From contig CABUCA010000012.1 in the NCBI GenBank assembly GCA_902489965.1, forward strand, positions 1-39,608: a DNA stretch of 39,608 bases. The letters run 5' to 3'. The translations under genes were made by a program, and so were the position numbers. This document shows, piece after piece, positions 15,761 to 24,153 of this stretch. The stretch is from an uncultured Collinsella sp. Its GTDB lineage: Bacteria > Actinomycetota > Coriobacteriia > Coriobacteriales > Coriobacteriaceae. Under the pieces are notes generated by a model. That model saw only the letters and a list, made by a program, of their open reading frames with translations, was not told the origin of the DNA and did no database searches. The first letter of the stretch is position 1. Every line of letters starts with the position of its first letter.

Positions 15761-17116
15761 TTAGTAGGAGCGATCGTTGAGCGTGCTCCAGAGCTTCTTG
15801 GACTCAGCCATGGTCCACGCGTTGATCTTGTCCTCATCAATACCGACAAACTCGCGATCCTTGTACAGGACGCGACCGTTGATGATGGTGGTGCGGCAGT
15901 TTTTGCCCATCATGCCAAAGAGCATGTGGCCGTCGATGTTCTCCTCGCTCAGCGGCGTAAAGGGCTTGTAGTCCATGACGATGACGTCGGCGGCAGCGCC
16001 GGCCTCGAGCACACCGAGCTTGCGATCGAAGTACTTGCTTGCCATCTTGGCGTTGTTCTCGAACAGCATGGTCATGGCCTCGCACCAGCCCACGTTGGGC
16101 ATGGCGGCGTTGTGACGCTGAATGATCAGGAAGACCTTAAGGCTCTCGAGCATATCGTGGGTGTAGGCGTCGGTGCCCATGCACACGGGGATGCCGCGGC
16201 GGAAGAACTCGAGCACGGGGGCGCAGCCCACGGCGTTACCCATATTGGATTCGGGGTTGTTGACGAGCCAGGTGCCGGACTCCTTGACGATATCCATCTC
16301 GGCAGGCGTCACGTGGATGCAGTGGCCCAGCATGGTGTCGGGACCCAGCAGGTTGTGCTGCAGCAGGCGCTCGACGGGACTGATGCCTCCGCGGTTGAGG
16401 CGGGAATCCCACACGTCGTTCATGCCCTCGCACACGTGGATGTGGAAGCCGGTCAGGCCGTTGTTGGCCTCGGCCATCTTATCCATGGTCTCGTCCGAAA
16501 GCGTAAAGGTGGCATGTCCGCCAAACATGGCGGCGATCATGTGGTTGTCGTTATCGCGACGCTCCTTGGCGGCCCACTGGGCAAACTCGGCGTTCTCGGC
16601 AATGGCCTGGTCGCATTTTTCCTGGCCGCGGCGATCGGAGACCTCGTAGCACAGGCACGAACGCATGCCCAGCTCCTGAGCTGCATCCTTAATGGTAAAG
16701 AGGCTTCCCGGGATCTCGCAGAAGCTCGCATGGTGGTCGAAGATCGTGGTGACGCCATCGCGGATGGAGTCCAGAATCGTGGCATAGGCGCTTGCCTTGG
16801 TGCCGTCGAGCGTCAGGTTGTCGTCGATCTTCCACCACTGCTGCTCAAGATTCTCCAGGAAGTTGGTGGGGTTGCAGCCCTTAATGGCAAGGCCGCGGGC
16901 CAGACCCGAGTAGATGTGGGTGTGGCAGTTGATGAGTCCGGGCATGATGAGGTTGCCCTGGGCGTCGACGTACTCGGCATCCGGGTACTTGGCCTTGAGC
17001 TCGCACTCGGGGCCCACTTCGACGATCGTATCTCCGTCAATGGCGACCGCACCGTTGGGGATGAACGGGGTCTGAGCGTTGCGGGTAAAGACGGAACCGT
17101 TAGCGACCAGAAGCAT
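15761..17116 (-). CDS. ssnA: SsnA, amidohydrolase of selenium/purine metabolism
   Basis: The start is ATG 17116 (MLLVANGSVFT), with AAGGGAG just upstream; an ATG at 17134 lacks a site. The 451-aa protein is an amidohydrolase of the cytosine-deaminase/TRZ type. It shows CHTHIYSG (His65, His67), HIHVCEG, GHCIHVTPAEM and MGTDAYTHDM, the metal ligands and catalytic Asp of the family. SsnA is regularly found with ygfK and xdhD and is thought to be an aminohydrolase in purine or urate breakdown; its exact substrate is not known. It lies 148 bp upstream of ygfK and downstream of the permease, with hairpins in both gaps. Confidence 0.92.
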   Translation of the reverse strand: MLLVANGSVFTRNAQTPFIPNGAVAIDGDTIVEVGPECELKAKYPDAEYVDAQGNLIMPGLINCHTHIYSGLARGLAIKGCNPTNFLENLEQQWWKIDDNLTLDGTKASAYATILDSIRDGVTTIFDHHASFCEIPGSLFTIKDAAQELGMRSCLCYEVSDRRGQEKCDQAIAENAEFAQWAAKERRDNDNHMIAAMFGGHATFTLSDETMDKMAEANNGLTGFHIHVCEGMNDVWDSRLNRGGISPVERLLQHNLLGPDTMLGHCIHVTPAEMDIVKESGTWLVNNPESNMGNAVGCAPVLEFFRRGIPVCMGTDAYTHDMLESLKVFLIIQRHNAAMPNVGWCEAMTMLFENNAKMASKYFDRKLGVLEAGAAADVIVMDYKPFTPLSEENIDGHMLFGMMGKNCRTTIINGRVLYKDREFVGIDEDKINAWTMAESKKLWSTLNDRSY

Positions 17117-17134
17117 GGATGCTCCCTTCAACAT

Positions 17135-17294
17135 CAGAGGCGGGGTTTGACACCTCTGACATGGCGGAGTGCGAAGCGCCGGCCTACACCGGAAACGGGC
17201 CCTCTCCCGTCAACGCTTCACCAAAGGGACAAACCCTTTGAAGTGCGGCTTGGCGCCGCATGACGTCGGCGGACGAGGCGATGCGTCCGCCGAC
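17135..17294 (-). repeat. Three hairpins between the permease and ssnA genes
   Basis: Three stems lie in this gap: CAGAGG (17135-17140) with CCTCTG (17153-17158); CAAAGGG (17222-17228) with CCCTTTG (17234-17240); and GTCGGCGGACG (17265-17275) with CGTCCGCCGAC (17284-17294). The last is perfect and sits 18 bp past the permease stop. None has a T-run. They may set relative mRNA levels of permease and enzymes. Confidence 0.5.
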
Positions 17295-17311
17295 GAATAG
17301 CACCGAATTGG

Positions 17312-18706
17312 TTACTTCTTGCTCTCGGGCAAGACCAGATCCACGGCGGCATCCTTGGCGGCATCGATATGCTGAGCCACGACCGGCGTCTGCGGAAGGA
17401 TCAGGTTAAGGACAATGGCCATGATGGCGGTGGGGGTCACGGCATTGGAGCCGATGACGGTGGATACCCAGGCGGGCATACCCTCGCCGGCAAGGCAACC
17501 GCTGGCCATCCAGATACCCAGGCCAAAGACGACGGAGGTACCGACGATGGTGGTAGTGCGCTGCGTGAGGCCCTCGCGGGTGAACATGCGCACGCCGTTC
17601 ATGGTGATGGTGCCAAAGACGCCGACGGTCGCGCCGCCGATGACGGGCTGCGGGATGGCGGAGAGCACGGCCGAGAGCTGCGGGAACAGACCGGCGATGG
17701 CAAAGACGGCCGCGATGATCACAAAGACCCACTTGTTAACGACCTTGTTGGAGCAGATGATGCCCACGTTCTGGCCAAGGGCGCTGGTGGGAAGACCGCC
17801 CAGCAGGCCGCCGACCATAGAGGTGAGGCCCTGGGACACGATAGCGCCGGAGAGCTCGCGCTCGGTGGGCATACGGTCGATGGAGCCCAGGCAGGCGGCG
17901 GAGACGTCACCGATAACCTGGATGGCAACCATGGGGAACACGACGGCGAGGGTAATGCAGACCTCGGGATCAAACTCGAGCGCGTAGGGCATGAGCTTGG
18001 GAAGGGCGAAGACCTGAGCGGTGGCGACGCTGGAGAAGTCGATCATGCCAAAGGGGATGGAGACGATCATGCCAACGATCATGCCAAAGAACACGGATCC
18101 CAGCTTGAGCGTGCCCTTGCCAAAGTTGGCGAGCGCAAAGACCACGGCGAAGGTGATAAGAGCGACGCACCAGGCCTGCGGAGTGCCCCACAGCGGCGTA
18201 CCCATACCGCCGGCCATATACTTGACGGCCGTGGGATACAGCGAAACGCCGATGGAGAAGATGACCGTACCGGTCACGACGGGCGGGAACAGCCACTTGA
18301 TCTTGCTGTAGGCCAGACCAAAGAGGACCGCGACGGCGCCGCCGACGATCTCGCCGCCCAGCAGCGCACCAAAGCTAAAGCCCGAGGCACCCATGGCCTG
18401 CAGGGCCGGCAGGAACGCGAACGAAACGCCCATGACGATGGGCAGGCCGCCGCCGATGCGACGGAAGGGAGCGAAGGCCTGAAGGGCCGTGTCGATTGCC
18501 GAAAGAATGAGCGCAACCTGGATGATGTCGGTGCTCTGCTGGCTATTAAAGCCGTAGACGCCGGCCATGATGACCGCCGGGGTAATGATGCCGGCAAACG
18601 ATGCCAGTACGTGCTGAAGGGCACACGGGATCATTTCCTTAACGGGCGGCATGCCTTCGCGAGTGAACAGGGCTTCAGTGCCGTTCGTAACCGTCTCCTG
18701 GGTCAT
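17312..18706 (-). CDS. Purine permease (NCS2/NAT family; urate or xanthine transporter)
   Basis: The 464-aa protein has about twelve to fourteen hydrophobic segments and the NAT signature QNVGIICSNKVVNK (QNxGxxxxT-like, with Ser in place of Thr). IPCALQHVLASFAGIITPA lies at its N-terminus, and the conserved Gln-His there is a substrate-site feature. It should import xanthine, urate or a related purine with a cation. It is the first gene of the minus-strand purine operon and faces the YheO-type regulator across a 350-bp AT-rich gap. The ATG at 18706 has GGTGG upstream. Specificity between urate and xanthine cannot be told by eye. Confidence 0.9.
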   Translation of the reverse strand: MTQETVTNGTEALFTREGMPPVKEMIPCALQHVLASFAGIITPAVIMAGVYGFNSQQSTDIIQVALILSAIDTALQAFAPFRRIGGGLPIVMGVSFAFLPALQAMGASGFSFGALLGGEIVGGAVAVLFGLAYSKIKWLFPPVVTGTVIFSIGVSLYPTAVKYMAGGMGTPLWGTPQAWCVALITFAVVFALANFGKGTLKLGSVFFGMIVGMIVSIPFGMIDFSSVATAQVFALPKLMPYALEFDPEVCITLAVVFPMVAIQVIGDVSAACLGSIDRMPTERELSGAIVSQGLTSMVGGLLGGLPTSALGQNVGIICSNKVVNKWVFVIIAAVFAIAGLFPQLSAVLSAIPQPVIGGATVGVFGTITMNGVRMFTREGLTQRTTTIVGTSVVFGLGIWMASGCLAGEGMPAWVSTVIGSNAVTPTAIMAIVLNLILPQTPVVAQHIDAAKDAAVDLVLPESKK

Positions 18707-19058
18707 TTGACCACCAATCCTCGAAGTAGTTGTTTTCGCATCTAACGCTCTATTGTGACGCAGTGCGGGGTTGAGGTTGTGCCTTCATTGCATATCGTAT
18801 TAAATATGATTCTCATTCTCAATAATAATTTTTTGTTATCAGACTATTCTTCAGCTGAAATAACGCATTTCCGCAGGTCAGGAAAGTGTCTGGTCAAAAT
18901 AACATCTAACTTTTCTTTTGGTCAACCGTTTACCGCTAAATTCCTACCGTTCGTCTGCATTACGCAATGTACCTGCGGATATACGAGATGGTGGGCAGCG
19001 TGTTACCATGAGAAAAAATTGTTATGAACATTTCCGATTTCACCCAAAGGAGTTGCCC
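18707..19058. promoter_or_regulatory. Divergent promoter region of the purine operon and its regulator
   Basis: This 350-bp gap is far more AT-rich than its surroundings. It has two TGGTCAA heptamers (18891-18897 and 18919-18925, 28 bp apart) and an AGGTCAG nearby at 18875. It also has a run TGATTCTCATTCTCA at about 18808 that resembles half of a Fur-like box. These are candidate operators only; I could not fix the promoters. Confidence 0.45.
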
Positions 19059-19715
19059 GTGAACGAGACCGTACGCCGCTTTTTGCCGATGGTCGATTTT
19101 CTGGAGCAGGTACTCGGCAAGAACAGCGAAATCGTGCTGCACGATTTCTCGGATCCCGACCACGCCATCGTCGATATTCGCAACGGCATCGTGAGCGGCC
19201 GTAAGGTCGGCGGTCCTGCCACCGATCTGGCGCTCAAGATCATGCACGACCCCAAGTATTGCGACCTGCCGTTTATTACGGGCTACGAGGGGCGCGGTGC
19301 CGGCGGCAAGACGTTGGAGTCAGCGACGTACTTTATCCGCGAGAATGACAAGATCGTCGGTATGCTCTGCGTCAACACCGACCTCTCGACTGTGCGCTCC
19401 ATCAACGCCATGGCGCAGCAGCTCATGGCGTGCTTCGACGCGGCGCCGACGCGCACGGAGCCCGCCCCTATCGAGGTCGAAAGCCTTTCGGAGTCCACAC
19501 AGGAGCTCATCGACCGCAGCATTGCCGAGTTGCTGAGCGCGCGCGGGCTGGATGTAGCGTCGCTTGGTCAGAGCGACCGCGTGGACGTCATTCGCCACCT
19601 CAACGGTAACGGGGTGTTCATGCTCAAGGGCGCCGTGGCCTGCGCCGCCACCGCGCTGGGCATCTCGGAGCCCAGCGTCTACCGCTACCTGCAAAAAGTT
19701 CGCAAGGAAGGCTAA
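19059..19715 (+). CDS. YheO/DauR-type transcriptional regulator (PAS_6 + HTH_22)
   Basis: The start is GTG 19059 because AAAGGAG (19046-19052) lies six bases upstream; the frame stays open further upstream but without a site. The 218-aa product has the YheO-like PAS domain (RRFLPMVDFLEQVLGKNSEIVLHDFSDP cut by the family at ~1-125, with a GGKTLES block). A C-terminal HTH_22 follows (ATALGISEPSVYRYLQKVR at the end). Regulators of this family respond to small molecules, for example DauR in D-arginine use. Divergent placement from the purine permease makes it the likely regulator of the purine operon; the ligand is unknown. Confidence 0.85.
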   Translation: MNETVRRFLPMVDFLEQVLGKNSEIVLHDFSDPDHAIVDIRNGIVSGRKVGGPATDLALKIMHDPKYCDLPFITGYEGRGAGGKTLESATYFIRENDKIVGMLCVNTDLSTVRSINAMAQQLMACFDAAPTRTEPAPIEVESLSESTQELIDRSIAELLSARGLDVASLGQSDRVDVIRHLNGNGVFMLKGAVACAATALGISEPSVYRYLQKVRKEG

Positions 19716-19773
19716 CGAGCAAAATGGAGCGCGGGCAGTCTTTTTGGCTCCACAAGCGATCCGTCACTTGACA

Positions 19774-19809
19774 AAAGACCCTGCAGTTCACACGCTGCAG
19801 GGTCTTTTT
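19774..19809. terminator. Bidirectional terminator between regulator and ridA
   Basis: AAAGACCCTGCAG (19774-19786) pairs perfectly with CTGCAGGGTCTTT (19795-19807) around TTCACACG. T-runs are present on both strands, so it serves the plus-strand regulator and the minus-strand ridA, which converge here. Confidence 0.9.
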
Positions 19810-19838
19810 GCATGCCATGTTTAGTTGTGGTCAACGCC

Positions 19839-20216
19839 TTAGAGAGCGGCGACGACCTCGATCTCGACCAGACCGCCGGCCGGAAGGGCGGCAACCTGGA
19901 AAGCGCTGCGCGCGGGGAACGGAGCCTCGAACTTGGAGGCGTAAATCTCGTTCACGGCAGCGAAGTCGGCAATGTCGGCCAGGTAGACCGTGGTCTTGAC
20001 GACATCGGCAAAGGTGGCGCCGGCGGCAGTCAGCAGGGCCTCGACGTTGGCAAGGGACTGCTTAGCCTGGGCCTCAACGCCCTCGGGCATCTTGCCAGTT
20101 GCGGGGTCGATGCCCAGCTGGCCGGACAGGAACACCATGTTGCCGGTCTGGATGCCGGGGGAATACGGTCCGATGGCTGCGGGTGCGTTATCGGAAGACA
20201 CGACGGTCTTGCTCAT
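19839..20216 (-). CDS. ridA: RidA-family enamine/imine deaminase
   Basis: The start is ATG 20216 (MSKTVVSSDNAPAAIGPYSPG), with AAGGAG six bases upstream, giving 125 aa, the usual length. Family motifs are IGPYSPGIQTGNMVFLSGQ, a GATFADVVKTTVYL block and PARSAFQVAALP, whose Arg is the substrate-binding residue. RidA hydrolyses reactive enamines such as 2-aminoacrylate to keto acid and ammonia. In the known urate cluster YgeX produces 2-aminoacrylate from diaminopropionate, so a RidA beside this cluster makes metabolic sense, though ygeX is not in the window. It converges on the regulator and has its own promoter. Confidence 0.95.
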   Translation of the reverse strand: MSKTVVSSDNAPAAIGPYSPGIQTGNMVFLSGQLGIDPATGKMPEGVEAQAKQSLANVEALLTAAGATFADVVKTTVYLADIADFAAVNEIYASKFEAPFPARSAFQVAALPAGGLVEIEVVAAL

Positions 20217-20305
20217 GTTTATCTCCTTACGATCAGTTGAGAAAGCGTGAGCGCGGCGTTCACACCGGGAGGCACAGTTCGGTCTGAACACCACGCTTGA
20301 TTGGG

Positions 20306-20334
20306 ATAGTACTCAAGGTTTCCGCGCGATGCAA
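20306..20334 (-). promoter_or_regulatory. Likely sigma-70-type promoter of ridA
   Basis: On the minus strand TTGCAT (20334-20329) is followed after 17 bp by TACTAT (20311-20306), about 90 bp upstream of the ridA start. Spacing and hexamers fit a housekeeping promoter. Confidence 0.5.
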
Positions 20335-20516
20335 GATTATTATCACGCTACGAGAATATTTTATCGCCCAACGGCGCCCGTTGGCAGCTGAACGGTTCTC
20401 CACGGGGTCAGCCAGCCCAAGCTGCTGAAGACTTTATCCCGCTTGGAGCACGGGCATCGCCTGCCGCAACGGCGCCACTATACTTTTGATTATCTGAGCA
20501 TTTTGAAAGGCAGGAT

Positions 20517-23012
20517 ATGACCGCAACCGCCAGTCGAACCACCAACCGCAGACCCGAGCTCTTGGCCCCCGCCGGAGGCCCGGAGCCCTTTGCCGCCGCG
20601 CTCGCTGCCGGGGCAGACGCCATCTACTGCGGCATGGGCAGCTTCAACGCCCGCCGCAAGGCAACCAACTTTACCGACGAGGCCTTTGAGCAAGCCTGCC
20701 GCGCCGCGCATCTAGCCGGGTCGCGCGTCTACGTCACGGTAAACATCGTCATCAAGCAGTCCGAGATGAGCGATGCACTGCAACTCGTCCATCGCTGCTC
20801 CACGCTGGGCGCCGACGCCTTCATCATCCAGGACTGGGGCCTGTTCTTTGAGGTCAAGCGCACCATGCCCGGCATCGAGACGCACATCTCGACCCAGGCG
20901 AACATCCACGACGACCGCGGAACCCTTTGGTGCCGCGAGCAGGGCGCCGACCGCGTGACTCTCTCGCGCGAGCTCTCCATCGACGAGATCGCCGCCATCC
21001 ACGACGCCGCACCCGATGTTGACCTTGAGGTCTTTAGCCATGGCGCCATCTGCTTTTGCTACTCGGGTCTGTGCCTGCTGTCGAGCTTTGCCATGGCGGG
21101 ACGATCGGCCAACCGCGGCATGTGCGCTCAGCCCTGTCGCCTGCCTTACGAGCTGATCGACGAGAGCGGCCGCTCGCTCTCCCCTGCCGGTCGCGAGCGC
21201 GCGCTGTGCCCGCGCGACACCAACACGTCGCAGCTTGTTCGCCGTCTGTATGACGCCGGCGCCGCATCGCTCAAGCTCGAGGGCCGCATGAAGGCCCCCG
21301 ATTACGTGTATTCCATCGTCGACGTGTATCGTCATCAGATTGATGACATGCTTGCCGATGTTTCGACCTCTAAGGATGAGGACGCCGCTCGCCAGCGCCA
21401 ACTCAAGCGCTGCTTTAACCGCGACTTTACGCACGCCTATCAAGACGGTACCTCGGGCGACGAGATGATGAGCTACGAGCGCTCCAACAACCGCGGTCAG
21501 ATCGTGGGCACGGTGCTCGGCAGCCGCCTGGCCAATCGCGATGTGCGCGGGCTCAAGCCCGACGATCGCCGTCGCCGCGCCGCCATCGCCCGCATTGAGC
21601 TGTTTGAGCCCGTGGGCAAGGGCGACCTGTTGGAGCTTCGCCACGATGACGAGTTTGACCAGTTCCTGACCACCATTGCCGCCGATGATGCTGCCGCCGG
21701 CGATGTCATCGAATGCCGCGTGCCCCGCAGCATGCCCGAGGGCTGCCGTGTACGCGTGATTCGCAGTCAGCGTGCCATCGACGCTGCCGGCGCCGCGCTC
21801 AAGCGCGACGTACTGCGCCGCCGCGCCGTAGACGTGTCCGTCGTGGCGCATCTGGGCGAGCCGTTTACCGTCACGCTCACCTGCTGCGACGACCCTTCGC
21901 TTACGGCCACCGCCACGGGCTTCACCGTCGAGGCCGCCAAGACGCGCGCCGTCGAGGCGGCAGACCTGGTTGAGCACGTCGGGCGCATGGGCTCCTCTCC
22001 CTTTGAGGCCGCAAGCTTTGACGTTTCGCTCGACGCCGGCTGCGGTATGGGCTTTTCCGCCGTGCACAAGGTGCGCGCCGCCGCTTGTAAGGCGCTGGAA
22101 GAGACCATTCTGGCACCGTACGAGGAGCGCGCGAAAACGCTCGAGCTGCCGGCGATTGCAACCAGTGATTCCCGTCCCGCGCCCGAGCACTACCGCGATG
22201 AGCCGCAGATCTGTGCCACCGTCACCTCGCTCGAGGCCGCCGAGGCAGCGCGGGCGGAGGGTGCAACGCGCATCTACATGACCACCGACGCGCTCGATGC
22301 GGCCGAGCTCTCCCCCGCCGATGCATTTGAGCAGGGCATCGTACCCGTGCTCGACGAGGTCTGCCGCGCCGTTGACCACGTACGCGTCGACCCGTGGGTT
22401 GTTGCCGGCGCCACGGTCGCTATTGGCAACATCTCTGAGCTTGCCCTGGCCGCCCAGGTTGGCGCCACGGCCGAGATTCGCTCTTGCCTGCCGGTGCACA
22501 ACACGCCCTGCATGGAGGCGCTTGCCGAGCGCGGAGCCAGTGCGTTTTGGCTCTCGCCCGAGATCACGCTCGACGAGATTGTCTCGCTCGGCGCCGCCGC
22601 GCCCGCGGCTCTGGGCATCACCGTCTTTGGCCGCCCGCGCGTTATGACGAGCGAGCACTGCATCCTGCAGGTGGCCAATGGCTGCATCCACGATTGCGCC
22701 AACTGCCGCCTGCGCGCCCGCAAGCTGTCGCTCAAGAATATCGACGGCAAGGTCATGCCCGTGCGCACCGACATCCATGGCCGCTCTCGCTTGTACGACG
22801 CCTACCCCATCGACCTTACGCCGCAGGTACCGCAGTTGCTCGACGCCGGCGTCCGTCGTCTTATGGTCGACGGAACCTTGCTCGAGGCCGATGAGATTGG
22901 CCGTGCCGTCGCTCGCGTCCGTCGCGCCGTCGAGGCAGCTCAAGCCGGCCGCAAGCCCGCCGCCCGTCTGCGCGGAGCAACCTCGGGCTGCATGTTTGTG
23001 GGAATCAGTTAA
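20517..23012 (+). CDS. U32 family peptidase-like protein (RlhA/YdcP-related)
   Basis: The 831-aa protein begins RRPELLAPAGGPEPFAAAL, the typical U32 start. It has the family signature EVFSHGAICFCYSGLCLLSS at residues ~171-190. A 4Fe-4S-type cysteine set is probable (Cys in the signature, CAQPCR soon after, and CIHDCANCRLR near residue 725). U32 proteins of this layout in E. coli (RlhA, TrhO/TrhP) hydroxylate rRNA or tRNA using prephenate-linked chemistry, while older annotation calls them collagenases; rRNA/tRNA hydroxylation is the better guess. A second TIM-like half (residues ~560-830) is longer than in short U32 proteins. The gene directly precedes an RluA-type pseudouridine synthase by 15 bp, which supports a role in RNA modification. 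Confidence 0.9.
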   Translation: MTATASRTTNRRPELLAPAGGPEPFAAALAAGADAIYCGMGSFNARRKATNFTDEAFEQACRAAHLAGSRVYVTVNIVIKQSEMSDALQLVHRCSTLGADAFIIQDWGLFFEVKRTMPGIETHISTQANIHDDRGTLWCREQGADRVTLSRELSIDEIAAIHDAAPDVDLEVFSHGAICFCYSGLCLLSSFAMAGRSANRGMCAQPCRLPYELIDESGRSLSPAGRERALCPRDTNTSQLVRRLYDAGAASLKLEGRMKAPDYVYSIVDVYRHQIDDMLADVSTSKDEDAARQRQLKRCFNRDFTHAYQDGTSGDEMMSYERSNNRGQIVGTVLGSRLANRDVRGLKPDDRRRRAAIARIELFEPVGKGDLLELRHDDEFDQFLTTIAADDAAAGDVIECRVPRSMPEGCRVRVIRSQRAIDAAGAALKRDVLRRRAVDVSVVAHLGEPFTVTLTCCDDPSLTATATGFTVEAAKTRAVEAADLVEHVGRMGSSPFEAASFDVSLDAGCGMGFSAVHKVRAAACKALEETILAPYEERAKTLELPAIATSDSRPAPEHYRDEPQICATVTSLEAAEAARAEGATRIYMTTDALDAAELSPADAFEQGIVPVLDEVCRAVDHVRVDPWVVAGATVAIGNISELALAAQVGATAEIRSCLPVHNTPCMEALAERGASAFWLSPEITLDEIVSLGAAAPAALGITVFGRPRVMTSEHCILQVANGCIHDCANCRLRARKLSLKNIDGKVMPVRTDIHGRSRLYDAYPIDLTPQVPQLLDAGVRRLMVDGTLLEADEIGRAVARVRRAVEAAQAGRKPAARLRGATSGCMFVGIS

Positions 23013-23027
23013 CCGAAAGGCTTACAC

Positions 23028-23687
23028 GTGAACGAAGAACCTCAAGTCCTCTACTGCGACGCCTGGCTCATGGCCATCGACAAGCCCGCCGGCATGATCG
23101 TCCACGGCGACGGCACCGGCGAGCGCACGCTCACCGACTACGCCAGCGACCTGCTGCTGGCGATGGGCGACGGCTTTGCCGCGACCGACATGCAGCCGCT
23201 CAATCGCCTGGACCGTGACACCACCGGCGTGGTGCTGTTCTCGCTCGACAAGCAGACGCAGCCCGCCTTTGACCAGATGATTATCGACCACGCTTTCGAA
23301 AAGCACTACCTGGCGCTCGCCGAGGGCAAAATCGACTGGAACGAAAAGCTCATCGACAAGCCCATCGCCCGCGACCGTCACGACAGCCGAAAGATGCGCG
23401 TCGGCGCCAGCGGCAAGCCGTCTCAAACGCGCGTCAAGGTGCTCAAACGTCTTAAGAGCCGCCGTGGCCTGCCCACGCGCTCGTATATCGATGTCGAGTT
23501 GCTCACCGGCCGCAAGCATCAAATCCGTGTGCATCTGGCGAGCGAGCGTCATCCCCTGGTTGGCGACGACCTGTACGGAACGCCGCGCCCCTGCGGCCTG
23601 ATGCTCCACGCCCACAGCGTGTCCTTCACGCATCCCGTAACCGGCGAGCACATCCACATCGAAGCCCCCTGCCCCTGGGAGCCCTAA
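23028..23687 (+). CDS. RluA-family pseudouridine synthase
   Basis: The 219-aa protein starts at GTG 23028 with GAAAGG eight bases upstream. It shows DKPAGMIVHGDG, NRLDRDTTGVVLF with the catalytic Asp62 (the family usually has HRLD), and the C-terminal GRKHQIRVHLA. It should convert uridine to pseudouridine in rRNA or tRNA; there is no S4 domain, so it is a short form and the target is not predictable. It is co-transcribed with the U32 gene 15 bp upstream and ends at a strong terminator. Confidence 0.92.
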   Translation: MNEEPQVLYCDAWLMAIDKPAGMIVHGDGTGERTLTDYASDLLLAMGDGFAATDMQPLNRLDRDTTGVVLFSLDKQTQPAFDQMIIDHAFEKHYLALAEGKIDWNEKLIDKPIARDRHDSRKMRVGASGKPSQTRVKVLKRLKSRRGLPTRSYIDVELLTGRKHQIRVHLASERHPLVGDDLYGTPRPCGLMLHAHSVSFTHPVTGEHIHIEAPCPWEP

Positions 23688-23689
23688 AG

Positions 23690-23727
23690 CCTGCCAAAAA
23701 GGGACAGGTTTATTTTGGCAGGTTTTA
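23690..23727 (+). terminator. Terminator with a GGGACAGG loop
   Basis: CCTGCCAAAA (23690-23699) pairs with TTTTGGCAGG (23713-23722), followed by TTTTAT. The 13-base loop AGGGACAGGTTTA is nearly the same as the loops of the hairpins at 25841-25877 and 27963-27989, although their stems differ. It follows the RluA stop by two bases. Confidence 0.85.
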
Positions 23728-24090
23728 TCTGGGCAAACGTCAAAACCACCACGATGGCTCAGCCGTGGCGCCAAAACGTCTCGATCTGTAACAGTTAAAA
23801 CCCATTTTCCGGCCTATCTGTTACAAATCGAGACATTCGAATCCCCCTCAAGGGAAAATCTCAATCTGTAACAATAACTCGGCAAAATCGGCCCAAGATG
23901 TTACAGATTGAGATATTCGGATCCCACCGGAGAAATCATCTCGATCTGTAACATCTGGAGCCCGCATTTTGACCTTCCTGTTACAGATTGAGACGTTATG
24001 GGGCCACCAGGAAAAATATCTCAGCTTGTAACATCTGGAATCCATATCCCTCTCTTCCTGTTACAGATCGAGACAAATCCCCAAACAGCA
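23728..24090. other. Convergent gap filled by the 80-bp palindrome array
   Basis: Between the RluA terminator and the PTS terminator lies only the array at 23779-24073 with short flanks. I see no gene in it. Confidence 0.7.
23779..24073. repeat. Array of four 55-bp palindromic units, exact 80-bp period
   Basis: Units are at 23779-23833, 23859-23913, 23939-23993 and 24019-24073. Each has arms TCTCGATCTGTAACA and TGTTACAGATTGAGA (15 bp, one or two variants) around a 25-bp centre. The spacers between units are also 25 bp, so the 15-bp arm recurs every 40 bp with alternating direction, eight times. Centres and spacers are diverged but related (for example both 23914 and 23834 begin with ATTCG), so this is a tandem duplication and not a CRISPR array. 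Confidence 0.9.
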
Positions 24091-24130
24091 AAAGGCGGCA
24101 ACGTCCCTGGTGGACGTTGCCGCCTTTCCA
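24091..24130 (-). terminator. Terminator of the PTS EIIBC gene
   Basis: AAAGGCGGCAACGTCC (24091-24106) pairs perfectly with 24112-24127 around five bases; on the minus strand the stem ends in TTTTGC. It lies about 25 bp beyond the stop codon at 24154. Confidence 0.85.
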
Positions 24131-24153
24131 TTGGCAAGACCCTTCCGCTCCCG

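Noticed and set aside
18808..18830. Fur box in the divergent purine promoter
   Set aside because: Only two direct GAGAAT-like half-sites are seen; too little to claim iron control.
20712..22943. Minus-strand open frame opposite the U32 gene
   Set aside because: Antisense shadow; the U32 signature is unmistakable on the other strand.
23779..24073. CRISPR array
   Set aside because: Repeats alternate in direction, are only 15 bp, the spacers are related to one another, and there are no cas genes nearby.
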